From positions 496,001 to 560,000 of the forward strand of contig NZ_RXOF01000002.1 of the NCBI RefSeq assembly GCF_003970915.1: DNA of 64,000 bases, in the 5' to 3' direction. Made by a program: the position numbers and the translations under genes. Numbering within the stretch: the first letter of the stretch is position 1; each line of letters begins with the position of its first letter. The notes beneath the pieces are model-generated. The model had not been told where the DNA came from and did no database searches. It saw only the letters and a program-made list of their open reading frames with translations. This DNA comes from Hymenobacter gummosus (lineage in GTDB: Bacteria; Bacteroidota; Bacteroidia; Cytophagales; Hymenobacteraceae). Below are positions 40,500-47,996 of the stretch, piece by piece.

Positions 40500-40937
40500 T
40501 CAGGGGCCCGGGGTAGGGGTGCAGTTCAGGGCGATGCGCTCCAGCACGGGCCGCAGCAGGGCCAGCTCCTCCTCGCTGACGCCGGCCAGGGCCAGGGCGC
40601 GGTTTTGCAGCACGATGGGCTGCACCGCGTCGAGGATGCGGTGGCCCTCTTCGGTCACGCGCAGCTGGGAGCGGCGCCCGTCGTGGGGCAGGGGCACGGC
40701 CGACACGAGGCCGCGGCGGGTGAGCAAAGCCAGGATGCGGGCCACCGAAGCCTGGTCCTTGAACACGCGCTCGGCAATGTCGTGCTGGGTCAGGTCGTCG
40801 TGCTCCAGCAGCACCCGCAGCACCAGCCACTGGTCGATGGTGATGTCGAGGCCCGCCCGGTCGATGGTGGCCTGGGCCATGCGCCGGTAGCTGCGGATGG
40901 CCCGGTCGAGCGAGTAGAAAATGATGGAGGAAAGCAC
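40500..40937 (-). CDS. MarR family transcriptional regulator
   Basis: A 145-residue MarR-type winged-helix repressor: dimerisation helices at both ends, HTH in LTQHDIAERVFKDQASVARILALLTRRGLV, and the wing SAVPLPHDGRRSQLRVTEEGHRILD with the Asp-Gly-Arg-Arg signature. It lies upstream of and codirectional with receptor 2. A perfect 16-bp palindrome (40962-40977) 25 bases before its start is the expected self-regulation site. The receptor operators have a different sequence, so it is open whether this protein binds them too. Ligand unknown. Confidence 0.92.
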   Translation of the reverse strand: MLSSIIFYSLDRAIRSYRRMAQATIDRAGLDITIDQWLVLRVLLEHDDLTQHDIAERVFKDQASVARILALLTRRGLVSAVPLPHDGRRSQLRVTEEGHRILDAVQPIVLQNRALALAGVSEEELALLRPVLERIALNCTPTPGP

Positions 40938-40961
40938 GGTGGAGGCGGTTTGGGCGAAAGA

Positions 40962-40977
40962 CTATGACATGTCATAG
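40962..40977. promoter_or_regulatory. 16-bp palindrome upstream of the MarR gene
   Basis: CTATGACATGTCATAG is a perfect palindrome, of a size and type usual for MarR binding sites, 25 bases from the start codon. Confidence 0.7.
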
Positions 40978-41042
40978 AAGTTGCAGGGGCGCGGAAATTT
41001 TGAGCGGGGAAGCTGGCAAGCAGGAGCGGGGGCCGGGGCGGC

Positions 41043-41220
41043 TTGTCCGGTTTTGGCGGAGAGCCCCGGATTCAGAGCTTAGATAGCCAAGGACGATGCC
41101 AATTTGGTAACTGTTTGATTGATAGGTGATTGATGCAGCTTGTCGAAGTCGAGGCCTATCAAAAGCTGTCCAGAACCGGACACAGTGTTCGGTCTTGCCG
41201 GCGGGGTTGTCCGGTGTGGG
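41043..41220. promoter_or_regulatory. TGTCCGGT sites, likely activator (enhancer) sites of a sigma-54 promoter
   Basis: Site A TTGTCCGGTTTTGG (41043-41056); site B a dyad, AGAACCGGACAC (41172-41183) facing GTGTTCGGTCTT (41185-41196); site C TTGTCCGGTGTGGG (41207-41220). They lie about 130-310 bases upstream of the -12 box at 41350, the usual range for activators of sigma-54 RNA polymerase. No gene is supported between 40938 and 41399; an open frame across part of it has no family likeness. Confidence 0.6.
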
Positions 41221-41249
41221 CGTAGCCGGGCCGCACTGGGGTGAAATGG

Positions 41250-41295
41250 ATTTCGTCCGAAATGGGAAAGCGGGCGAAATCCGAAACGGATTTCG
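41250..41295. promoter_or_regulatory. two dyads between the activator sites and the promoter
   Basis: ATTTCGTCCGAAAT (41250-41263) and a second dyad with 9-bp arms CGAAATCCG (41275-41283) and CGGATTTCG (41287-41295) around AAA. They may be a further operator or a relic of the CGGATTT repeat family. Confidence 0.45.
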
Positions 41296-41337
41296 GGGGC
41301 TACCGCGTCAGAAGAGCCAAAAACGCGGTTTGCCCGA

Positions 41338-41354
41338 CTGGCACCGGGTTTGAA
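41338..41354 (+). promoter_or_regulatory. sigma-54-type -24/-12 promoter
   Basis: CTGGCACCGGGTTTGAA matches YTGGCACG-N4-TTGCW at 11 of 13 fixed positions with exact spacing. Transcription would start near 41365 and give a leader of about 36 bases before the ATG at 41400. Confidence 0.62.
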
Positions 41355-41399
41355 AACCGGGGAGGGCAGAGAGTCTTCACCCTAAACCCCTTGTCAGTC

Positions 41400-42305
41400 A
41401 TGCACCACATTGATCGGACGCTGCAGGAAATGGAATCCGGGCCGGGCCTGCTGGCCGGCGAGTACGAAACCGGCTACGAGCTGGGCGCCCAGGACGAGTA
41501 CGGCCGGGAGGAGCTGGGCCAGGAATTTGGCCAGGAGTTTAGCAACGAGTACGGGCAGGAGCTGGGCCAGGAGTTCGGGCAGGAGTACGCCCAGGAAGGC
41601 GGCTTCGGCAGCCAGGAAATGTTTGAGAGTCCGCAGCAGCAGGAGCTGGAAATGGCCTACCAGCTGCTGGAAGTCAGCAACGAGCAGGAGCTGAACCAGT
41701 TTCTGGGGGCGCTGATGCAAAAGGCGGCGGGCGCGGCGGCCGGGGCGGCGTCGCGCTTCGTGGCGTCGCCGGCGGGCAAGAGCGTGGGCCAGTACCTGGT
41801 GAACTTCGGCAAGAACACCCTGCCCCAGCTGGCCACGCAGGCGGGCGGCAAGGCCGGCGGCTCGTTGGGCGGGCGGCTGGGCGCAGCCGTGGGCGGGCGG
41901 CTCGGGGCTACCGGGGCGCGCCTCGGCACGGCCCTGGGCACGCGGGCCGGCAGCTGGGCCGGCTCGAAAGCCGGGCAGTGGGCCGGCACCCAGGCCGGCG
42001 ACTGGCTGGCCTCCAACGCCCAGCGCGTGTTTGGGCTGGAGCTGGAGGCGCTGAGCCCCGAAAACCAGGAGCTGGAAATTGCCCGCTCCTTTGTGCGCTT
42101 CGCCGGCGACGTGACGCGCCGGGCCAGCCAGATTACCCGGCAGAACCCGGGCATCAGCATTGCGGCCCTGGGCAAGCAGGTGCTCATTTCGGCGGCCCCG
42201 CTGCACGCGCCCGGCCTAATGAGCGGCGCCGGCGGCCTGGGCGGCCGGCGCAACCGCGGCTCCTGGGTGCGCCGCGGCAACAGCATCGTGCTGTACGGGG
42301 CCTGA
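41400..42305 (+). CDS. Glu/Gln-rich glycine-zipper protein (paralogue 1)
   Basis: First gene of the sigma-54 operon, 301 residues. The N-terminal 75 residues are a low-complexity repeat of Gly-Gln-Glu with aromatics (GQEFGQEF, GQELGQEFGQEY). Then comes a conserved block ELEMAYQLLEVSNEQELNQFLGALM, an Ala/Gly-rich stretch with glycine-zipper spacing (about 110-205; GGRLGAAVGGRLGATGARLG), a second conserved block FGLELEALSPENQELEIARSFVRFA, and the end GSWVRRGNSIVLYGA. No signal peptide. The same blocks return in the next gene. I recognise the pattern as an orphan family seen in several phyla, without known function. The glycine zippers suggest oligomerisation or membrane insertion. The frame is open further upstream, but the promoter and family pattern place the start at 41400. 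Confidence 0.75.
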   Translation: MHHIDRTLQEMESGPGLLAGEYETGYELGAQDEYGREELGQEFGQEFSNEYGQELGQEFGQEYAQEGGFGSQEMFESPQQQELEMAYQLLEVSNEQELNQFLGALMQKAAGAAAGAASRFVASPAGKSVGQYLVNFGKNTLPQLATQAGGKAGGSLGGRLGAAVGGRLGATGARLGTALGTRAGSWAGSKAGQWAGTQAGDWLASNAQRVFGLELEALSPENQELEIARSFVRFAGDVTRRASQITRQNPGISIAALGKQVLISAAPLHAPGLMSGAGGLGGRRNRGSWVRRGNSIVLYGA

Positions 42306-42357
42306 GGCGGGGGCGCCGGGCATGGGCAGAGCACGGGCAGAACGGGGAAATCAGAAC

Positions 42358-42535
42358 GTCATCCTGAGGCGCAGCCGAAGGACCTTCCTCGAACCCTGCA
42401 CCGCCACTGCCTACGAAGTGCCCACGCTTGCTCGCGTCAACTGAAAAGGGCGCTGCTGCCTTCAGAGCTTCTGCGCCTGGACTTAACGGCAATGCAGGGC
42501 TTGAGGAAGGTCCTTCGGCTGCGCCTCAGGATGAC
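42358..42535. repeat. GTCATCCTGAGG-class inverted repeat inside the operon
   Basis: Arms 42358-42400 and 42493-42535 (43 bp) pair at 41 positions. It fills most of the 327-base gap between the two paralogues, where no gene is supported. Its arms (GAGGCGCAGCCGAAGGACCT) differ from the other family members at 17582, 46737 and 55137, but the design is the same. Confidence 0.85.
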
Positions 42536-42632
42536 AGACGATTACCGGCGCGCCGTCCACCACGCCCTTCGCGGCCAGCTCCTACACCCAACCAGAACTT
42601 CTTTCAACTCTTCTTCCAACCCATCTACCGAC

Positions 42633-43358
42633 ATGTACAACAACGAGTTTGAGCTGGAATTCGAGCAGGCGCTCGGCCAGCAGCAGGAAGGCGGCTTCGG
42701 CCAGGAAAGCGCCTACGAGTTCAACCCCGAGTTCATGGGCGAAATGAACAACGGCGAATCGGCCTACGAGCTGAGCGGGGAGCTGACCGAGACCCAGGAA
42801 ATGGAGCTGGCCCACGAGCTGCTGAGCGTGCAGAGCGAGGAGGAGCTAAACCAGTTTCTGGGCAAGCTCATCAAGGGCGCCGGCCGGGCCATCGGCAACT
42901 TCGCCCGCTCCTCGGTGGGGCGCACCATCGGCGGGGTGCTCAAGACGGTAGCCAAAAAGGCCCTGCCCATTGCGGCCGGGGCGCTGGGCACCTTCGTAGG
43001 CGGCCCGGTGGGCGGCATGATTGGCAGCAAGCTGGGGGCGGCGGCCAGCAACCTGTTTGAGCTGGAGCTGGAAGGCCTCAGCCCCGAGGACCAGGAGTTT
43101 GAAACCGCCCGCGCCTACGTGCGCTTTGCCCACGGGGCCGCCCGCCGCGGCGCCGGGCTGTACCGGCAGCAGGGCGGGCAGCCGCCCCAGCAGCTGGCCC
43201 GGCAGGCCCTCACCGGCGCCGCCCGGCAGTACGCGCCCGGTCTGCTGCGCCCGGTAGGCGGCCGCTTCGGGGGGCCCGACTACGGCGGGGGCGGGCCGCT
43301 GCGGGCCCGCAGCGGCACCTGGACGCGGCAGGGGCGCACCCTCATCATTCAGCTGTGA
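42633..43358 (+). CDS. Glu/Gln-rich glycine-zipper protein (paralogue 2)
   Basis: A 241-residue paralogue of the preceding gene. The acidic N-terminus (about 1-50; FELEFEQALGQQQEGGFGQE) is shorter, then EMELAHELLSVQSEEELNQFLGKLI, a glycine-zipper stretch (about 95-135; AAGALGTFVGGPVGGMIGSKLG), FELELEGLSPEDQEFETARAYVRFA, a Gln-rich linker and the end GTWTRQGRTLIIQL. Both paralogues end with a short beta-type segment after Gly-(Ser/Thr)-Trp. The start follows the inverted repeat. No signal peptide. Function unknown; the two may form a hetero-oligomer. Confidence 0.75.
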   Translation: MYNNEFELEFEQALGQQQEGGFGQESAYEFNPEFMGEMNNGESAYELSGELTETQEMELAHELLSVQSEEELNQFLGKLIKGAGRAIGNFARSSVGRTIGGVLKTVAKKALPIAAGALGTFVGGPVGGMIGSKLGAAASNLFELELEGLSPEDQEFETARAYVRFAHGAARRGAGLYRQQGGQPPQQLARQALTGAARQYAPGLLRPVGGRFGGPDYGGGGPLRARSGTWTRQGRTLIIQL

Positions 43359-43368
43359 GCCCCGGGCC

Positions 43369-44715
43369 ATGCGCCGCGCCGCCGATACCCGGTTTCTGGC
43401 CAACGAGGCCCTGAGCTTGCTCAGCCGCCTGCAAACGGTGCGCTCCTTTATGCTGAGCACGCCCATGGTGCCGGCCGCGGCCGTGTCGGGGGCGGCGCAG
43501 CGGGCCATCAACGAGCACCTGGCCCGCGTGGCTTTCGATTTGCGCGACCAGCTGCTGGGCTTCGTCGGCTGGCTGAAGGAGCCGGAAAGCCAGCAGCACT
43601 CGGCGGCCCGGACGCAGGCGCGCTTCGTGCTGCTGAAGATGCGCTTCAACAACCTGCTCGACCAGGTCGACATCTTCGCCGACGTGCTCAGTCAGCGCGG
43701 GGAGCACGGCACCGGCATCTGGATGGCCGGCCTCGATGTGCTGGCCGAAGACGCCCTGTGCCTGCCCGGCCGCTACTACGACCCGCCCCCGCTGATCTGC
43801 TTTCTGGAGCGCGGGCACGGGGCGGCCATCCGCCGGGCCCGCACCCGCCTGCCCGGCGGCGACCAGAACCCCGTCGGCGTCATCCAGATACCACGCGAAA
43901 GGATGGTGGGCAGCGGTATTGCCTCTTCGCTCATCCACGAAGTGGGCCACCAGGGCTCCGAGCTGCTGGAGCTGACCACGTCCATCCGGGCCGAAATCGA
44001 TAAGCACCTGGAGGGCCTGGAGCCCGCCGGGCAGGTGGTGTGGAAGCTCTACCAGCGCTGGCTCAACGAAATTCTGTCGGACTGCTGGGCGGTGGCCCAC
44101 CTGGGCATTGCGGCCACCTACGGGCTGATGAGCGTGGTGAGTTTGCCCAGCTACTTTGTGTTCCGCATCGGCACCGACGGGCCGCACCCGTTCCCCTGGA
44201 TTCGGGTCAAAATCAGCCTGATGCTGGGGCGGCAGCTGTTTCCGCACCCGCAATGGGACGCCCTGGACGAGCAGTGGGAGGCCCTGTACCCGCCCACCGA
44301 GCTGCCCGCCGACAAGCAGCAGCTCCTCGGGCAGCTGCAGGCCGCCCTGCCCGACTTCGCCCGGCTCGTGCTGGAGCACCGGCCCCGGGCCCTGCGCGGG
44401 CGGCGGGTGCGCGAGGCCTTTCCGGTGGCCGAGCGGCAGCCCGCGCGCCTGCAAAGCCTGTTCGAGCAGTGGCAGCAGCAGCCCGCGGCGCGCGAAAAAA
44501 GTGCCCCCTCGCTGGTGTTTGCCGTCATCGGGCAGGCCAAGGCCGACGGGCGGCTGACGGCCGAACAGGAATACGAGCTGCTCACCCGCCTGCTGACCCG
44601 CTGGGCCCTGAACCGGGCCCGCAACCACGGCGCCCCGCCGCCCCCGGTGGCCGCGCCGCCCCTTTCCTCACTCTTAACCGACTCTGGAATCCATGAACCG
44701 CGAACTAAGCATTGA
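43369..44715 (+). CDS. putative zinc metallopeptidase (HEVGH...NEILSD)
   Basis: A 448-residue cytoplasmic-looking protein. HEVGH (His190-His194) is the zinc motif HExxH, and NEILSD (Glu234) 40 residues later fits the NExxSD motif with which thermolysin-type gluzincins supply the third ligand. The preceding segment VGVIQIPRERMVGSGIASSLI is compatible with the edge strand of a metzincin-like or gluzincin fold. The N-terminal 150 residues and the C-terminal 180 are helical and unrecognised. It starts ten bases after paralogue 2 and overlaps the next gene by 23 bases, so it is in the same operon. It could process the glycine-zipper or HHIHQ proteins; that is inference. A pseudo-enzyme is possible. 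Confidence 0.68.
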   Translation: MRRAADTRFLANEALSLLSRLQTVRSFMLSTPMVPAAAVSGAAQRAINEHLARVAFDLRDQLLGFVGWLKEPESQQHSAARTQARFVLLKMRFNNLLDQVDIFADVLSQRGEHGTGIWMAGLDVLAEDALCLPGRYYDPPPLICFLERGHGAAIRRARTRLPGGDQNPVGVIQIPRERMVGSGIASSLIHEVGHQGSELLELTTSIRAEIDKHLEGLEPAGQVVWKLYQRWLNEILSDCWAVAHLGIAATYGLMSVVSLPSYFVFRIGTDGPHPFPWIRVKISLMLGRQLFPHPQWDALDEQWEALYPPTELPADKQQLLGQLQAALPDFARLVLEHRPRALRGRRVREAFPVAERQPARLQSLFEQWQQQPAAREKSAPSLVFAVIGQAKADGRLTAEQEYELLTRLLTRWALNRARNHGAPPPPVAAPPLSSLLTDSGIHEPRTKH

Positions 44716-46726
44716 CGCCGCGCAGGTGTCCTTGGGCGACCATTCCATCCTGACCCTGGAGCTGAGCACCGACCCGCAGGAGCGGGCCCTGGACGCGCAG
44801 CTGGCGCACGAGGGCGCGCTGCTGCTCGTCTTCGACAACCTGAGCACCGACCGCGCCCTGGAGCTGAAATACCGCTACCGCATCCACGCCAACGGGGACT
44901 TCGAGCTGGACCCCGACGATAGGGTGGCCGGCGGGCAGTACTTCCTGCACATCACGCCCACCCAGCTGCCCGACAACCTGGCCGGCCGCAGCCACGCCAC
45001 CCTGCACTGGCAGGTAAACAGCTGGGACGACGCGGGCACTTACAACGTGCGCGGCCTGCTGGCCCCGCTGAACCCGTACTGGCCCGACAAAGGCCAGGGC
45101 AACTTCCCCGAGCCGCTGGACTTCGGGCCCATCAAGCTGGTGGTGGCCGAGCAGGAGGAAAAGCCCGTGCGCGTGACCCTGAACGAGGCCGGCCGCGAGG
45201 AAACCACCGACCAGCCGCTCTGGTCCCTGATCCGCCACCGCACCATCGACTTTACCCGCTACCGCGCCTTTGTCGACAACGTGCTCTGCGTGAAAAGCCC
45301 CGAAAGCCAGCAGCTGTACGCCGGCGGCATGACGGGGCGCAACGCCTACTTTCTGCCCTTCAACCGGCTGGCCTCCTACGCCATGCTCAAGCACGCCACC
45401 GAGCTGTACCTGATGCAGGAAGCCGGCCTGGCCCCCGAGGCGCTGGATGCCAGCGGCGGCAACCTCAACCAGCTGCCCCCCAGCCGCTACCCCGACGAGC
45501 CCCGGCGCCTGGGCCCCGGCAAGGTGAGCATGAGCAAGCTGCGCGACAATTACCTGGAGCAGCTCGAAGACGAGGAAGGCCGGGTGCTGCCCTACTTCAA
45601 AGTCATTCGCGAGAAGCTTAAGGAAGTGCCGCTCAAGGACTTCAAGGACCTGGGCAAGCTCCGCGGCATTGGCAACTACGACCTGTGCTACGGCATTCTG
45701 AAGTCCAAGCTCACCGCCCCGCCGCTGATGGAGCTGATCTGGTCGTACTGGCACGAGGAGGGCGGGCTGGTGCAGACGATGAACGCGCTGTGCCTGCGCT
45801 TCCAGAACGTGCGCCGCGCCGGCCCCGGCCCCGACCCCTTGGCCAACCTGAACGTGGACCCGCTGCGGCCCCTGAACAACCTGGTGTGGGGCTACATCGA
45901 GGATGAGCGCAACCGCCTCACGCTGAACCGCCGCAACCTGGAGTACCAGTACGAGTACGGTATTTCCCTCATTGGGCGGGCCGTGCAGTCGATTCCCGTG
46001 GCCGAGCACCGCACGTTCTTTCTGCGCGGCTTCCACTCCCTGCTGCGGGCGGCGGTGGAATTTTTCCAGCAGGCCAACTTCACCACCGTCATTCCCGACG
46101 GCTTTCCCATCCTCAACCACCTGCGCGAGGTGCACCTGATGCTGGCCGAGGGCGCCCACAACCAGTACGGCGACCTGCCCTGGACGGCCCGCGCCGAAAT
46201 GCTGATGCAGCAGTGGCTGCTGGCCCGGCCCGAGGTGCGCGAGTTTCTGGGCGGGCGCATCATGGTGCCCTACCAGGAAGCCTGGATGGACCGCGTCGAC
46301 AACATGAAGCAGCTGCAGGGCTGGAACCCCACCAACGTCTCGCACTTCCACGACCTGGGCGCCTTCGGGGAGCAGCTGCTGCTGAGCATCCGCTACGGCA
46401 GCTGGAACTCGCCCACGGTGGGCGCCACCAACGCCGCCAACTGGGCCTACTACTGGCGCGAGGAAATTCAGCGCTACATCCACGCCTACAAGGCCGTGAC
46501 GGGCGTCGACCTGGCCTCCGACGTGGTGGACGCCCGCGTATCGGTGCCCAGTAACGAGGACCGGTACCTGCAGCCCGCCCAGCTCATCGAGCGGCAGGTA
46601 GCCATTCAGCAAAGCCAGCTGCGCGCCGGCCGCCCCGCCCTGGCCCCGCCCGCCCCGGCCCGCCTGGCCACCGGCGTGCCCGTGGTGCCCGCCGCGGCCG
46701 CCCCGGTGCGGCGGGAGCTGTATTGA
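44693..46726 (+). CDS. hypothetical protein, 677 aa, in the sigma-54 operon
   Basis: A 677-residue protein that I cannot assign. The first 160 residues look like a beta-sandwich (LSTDPQERALDAQLAHEGALLLVFDNLST, then YFLHITPTQLP and TLHWQVNSWDDAGTYNVRGL). The remaining 500 are mainly helical with many aromatics (IRHRTIDFTRYRAFVDNVLC, TEIYLMQEAG-like segments, HFHDLGAFGEQLLLSIRYGSW) and an Ala/Pro-rich tail. No signal peptide or membrane helix. The ATG lies inside the end of the metallopeptidase gene, so translation is coupled. A large structural or scaffold component of the system would fit, but there is no direct evidence. Confidence 0.7.
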   Translation: MNRELSIDAAQVSLGDHSILTLELSTDPQERALDAQLAHEGALLLVFDNLSTDRALELKYRYRIHANGDFELDPDDRVAGGQYFLHITPTQLPDNLAGRSHATLHWQVNSWDDAGTYNVRGLLAPLNPYWPDKGQGNFPEPLDFGPIKLVVAEQEEKPVRVTLNEAGREETTDQPLWSLIRHRTIDFTRYRAFVDNVLCVKSPESQQLYAGGMTGRNAYFLPFNRLASYAMLKHATELYLMQEAGLAPEALDASGGNLNQLPPSRYPDEPRRLGPGKVSMSKLRDNYLEQLEDEEGRVLPYFKVIREKLKEVPLKDFKDLGKLRGIGNYDLCYGILKSKLTAPPLMELIWSYWHEEGGLVQTMNALCLRFQNVRRAGPGPDPLANLNVDPLRPLNNLVWGYIEDERNRLTLNRRNLEYQYEYGISLIGRAVQSIPVAEHRTFFLRGFHSLLRAAVEFFQQANFTTVIPDGFPILNHLREVHLMLAEGAHNQYGDLPWTARAEMLMQQWLLARPEVREFLGGRIMVPYQEAWMDRVDNMKQLQGWNPTNVSHFHDLGAFGEQLLLSIRYGSWNSPTVGATNAANWAYYWREEIQRYIHAYKAVTGVDLASDVVDARVSVPSNEDRYLQPAQLIERQVAIQQSQLRAGRPALAPPAPARLATGVPVVPAAAAPVRRELY

Positions 46727-46736
46727 GTTTCCAGAG

Positions 46737-46842
46737 CGTCATGCCGAGCGAAGTCGAGGCATCTTGCCGGATAGTAAAAACAATCCTTGAGTTACTATCC
46801 GGCGTCAGCGCGCGAGATGCCCCGGCTGCGCTCGGCATGACG
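46737..46842. repeat. GTCATGCCGAGCGAAGTCGAGG-class inverted repeat
   Basis: Arms 46737-46764 and 46815-46842, with an inner perfect 12-bp stem GCCGGATAGTAA (46766-46777) and TTACTATCCGGC (46792-46803). It fills the space between the 677-residue gene and the PLP enzyme gene. Confidence 0.85.
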
Positions 46843-46877
46843 TTCTGTGTAGGTCACCTGACTTGACTTCACGCCCC

Positions 46878-47996
46878 GTGGCCGACTTCACTTCCGCGCT
46901 CTACCTGGGCGCCCGCGCTGTGCCGTGGCCCGCCGGGCTGCCGCTGACCTCGGGGCGGCCGGCGGCCCTGCACGAGCCGGCGGGGCACCGCTGGGTGGCC
47001 CGGGAGGTGGCACGGCGCCAGGGCCTCGACGCCGGCGTGCTGGCGCCCTCCAGCCTGCACCTGTTCTGCGACGTGCTGACCCTGCTGCCCCCGCGGGGCG
47101 CCGTGCTGCTCGACGAGGGCCTGTACCCGGTGGGCCGCTGGGGCACGCTGCGCGCCCTGCTGCAAGGCCGCCCCGTGCACGCCTTCGACCCCGACCGGCC
47201 CGCCGCGCTGCCCCGGCTGCTGCACCGCTGCGCCCAGCAGGGCCTCACGCCCTGGCTGCTCACCGACGGCTGGCGCACCCCGGCCCACGCCCCAGCCCCG
47301 CTGGCCCGCTACCAGCAGCTGCTGCGGCCCTTTCCCGGCGCCGTGCTGCTAATCGACGACACCCAGGCCTTCGGCGTGCTCGGCACCCGGCCCGATGACC
47401 GGCAGCCGCTGGGCTACGGCGGGGGCGGCAGCCTGCCCTGGGCGGGCCTCAGACCCCCGGCGGCGGAAGGGCAGGGGCCGCAGCTGCTCACCGTCACTTC
47501 CCTGGGCAAGGGGCTGGGCGTGCCGGTGGCGGTGCTGGCCGGCCCGGCGCCGCTGATAGCGCAGTACCGCCGCCGCAGCGAGGTGCGGGTGCACACCAGC
47601 CCGGTATCGGAGCTGCACGCCTGGGCCGCCGCCGAGGCCCTGCACCACGACGCCCGCTGCGGCTCAGCCGCCCGGCAGCGGCTGAGCGGACTGGTGCAGC
47701 TGTTTCGGCAGACGCTGGCGGCGGGTGGCCTGAGCGCCTTCGGCGGGCCGTTTCCGGTGCAGACGCTGCGCCCGGTCCGCGCCTCGGCCGCCCTGGCCCT
47801 GCACCAGCAGCTGCGGCAGCAGGGCCACCACGCCCTGCTGCTCGCCGGCCCCCGGCCCGACCAGCCGGCGCTGGCCTTTTGCCTGCGCGCCGACCACCCC
47901 CCGGCCGCCGTGCAGGCCGCCGCCCGCGCCGTTGTGCGCCTCGCCCGCGGCACCGACTGGCTTCTCACCCCCGCTAACCCGCTGATTTCGCCATGA
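46878..47996 (+). CDS. BioF-like PLP-dependent acyltransferase
   Basis: About 372 residues of the alpha-oxoamine synthase type (fold type I PLP enzymes; 8-amino-7-oxononanoate synthase, serine palmitoyltransferase and relatives). LLIDDTQAFGVLG holds the Asp that binds the pyridine nitrogen, and LLTVTSLGKGLGVPVAVLAG has the PLP-binding Lys. These enzymes usually join an amino acid to an acyl-CoA with loss of CO2. The usual His of the DEAHxxG motif is replaced by Gln (DDTQAFG), so the reaction may differ. The start is uncertain: GTG at 46878 (taken) or TTG at 46863. The end overlaps the next gene by four bases (ATGA). In this operon it could make or attach a small molecule. Confidence 0.75.
   Translation: MADFTSALYLGARAVPWPAGLPLTSGRPAALHEPAGHRWVAREVARRQGLDAGVLAPSSLHLFCDVLTLLPPRGAVLLDEGLYPVGRWGTLRALLQGRPVHAFDPDRPAALPRLLHRCAQQGLTPWLLTDGWRTPAHAPAPLARYQQLLRPFPGAVLLIDDTQAFGVLGTRPDDRQPLGYGGGGSLPWAGLRPPAAEGQGPQLLTVTSLGKGLGVPVAVLAGPAPLIAQYRRRSEVRVHTSPVSELHAWAAAEALHHDARCGSAARQRLSGLVQLFRQTLAAGGLSAFGGPFPVQTLRPVRASAALALHQQLRQQGHHALLLAGPRPDQPALAFCLRADHPPAAVQAAARAVVRLARGTDWLLTPANPLISP

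Noticed and set aside
41126-41353. 75-codon plus-strand frame upstream of the orphan operon
   Set aside because: It overlaps the TGTCCGG sites and the sigma-54 promoter, and its composition is unlike a protein.
46878-47996. Assignment of the PLP enzyme as biotin synthesis gene bioF
   Set aside because: No other biotin genes are near, and the DEAH-type motif is altered to DDTQ, so a specific name is not justified.
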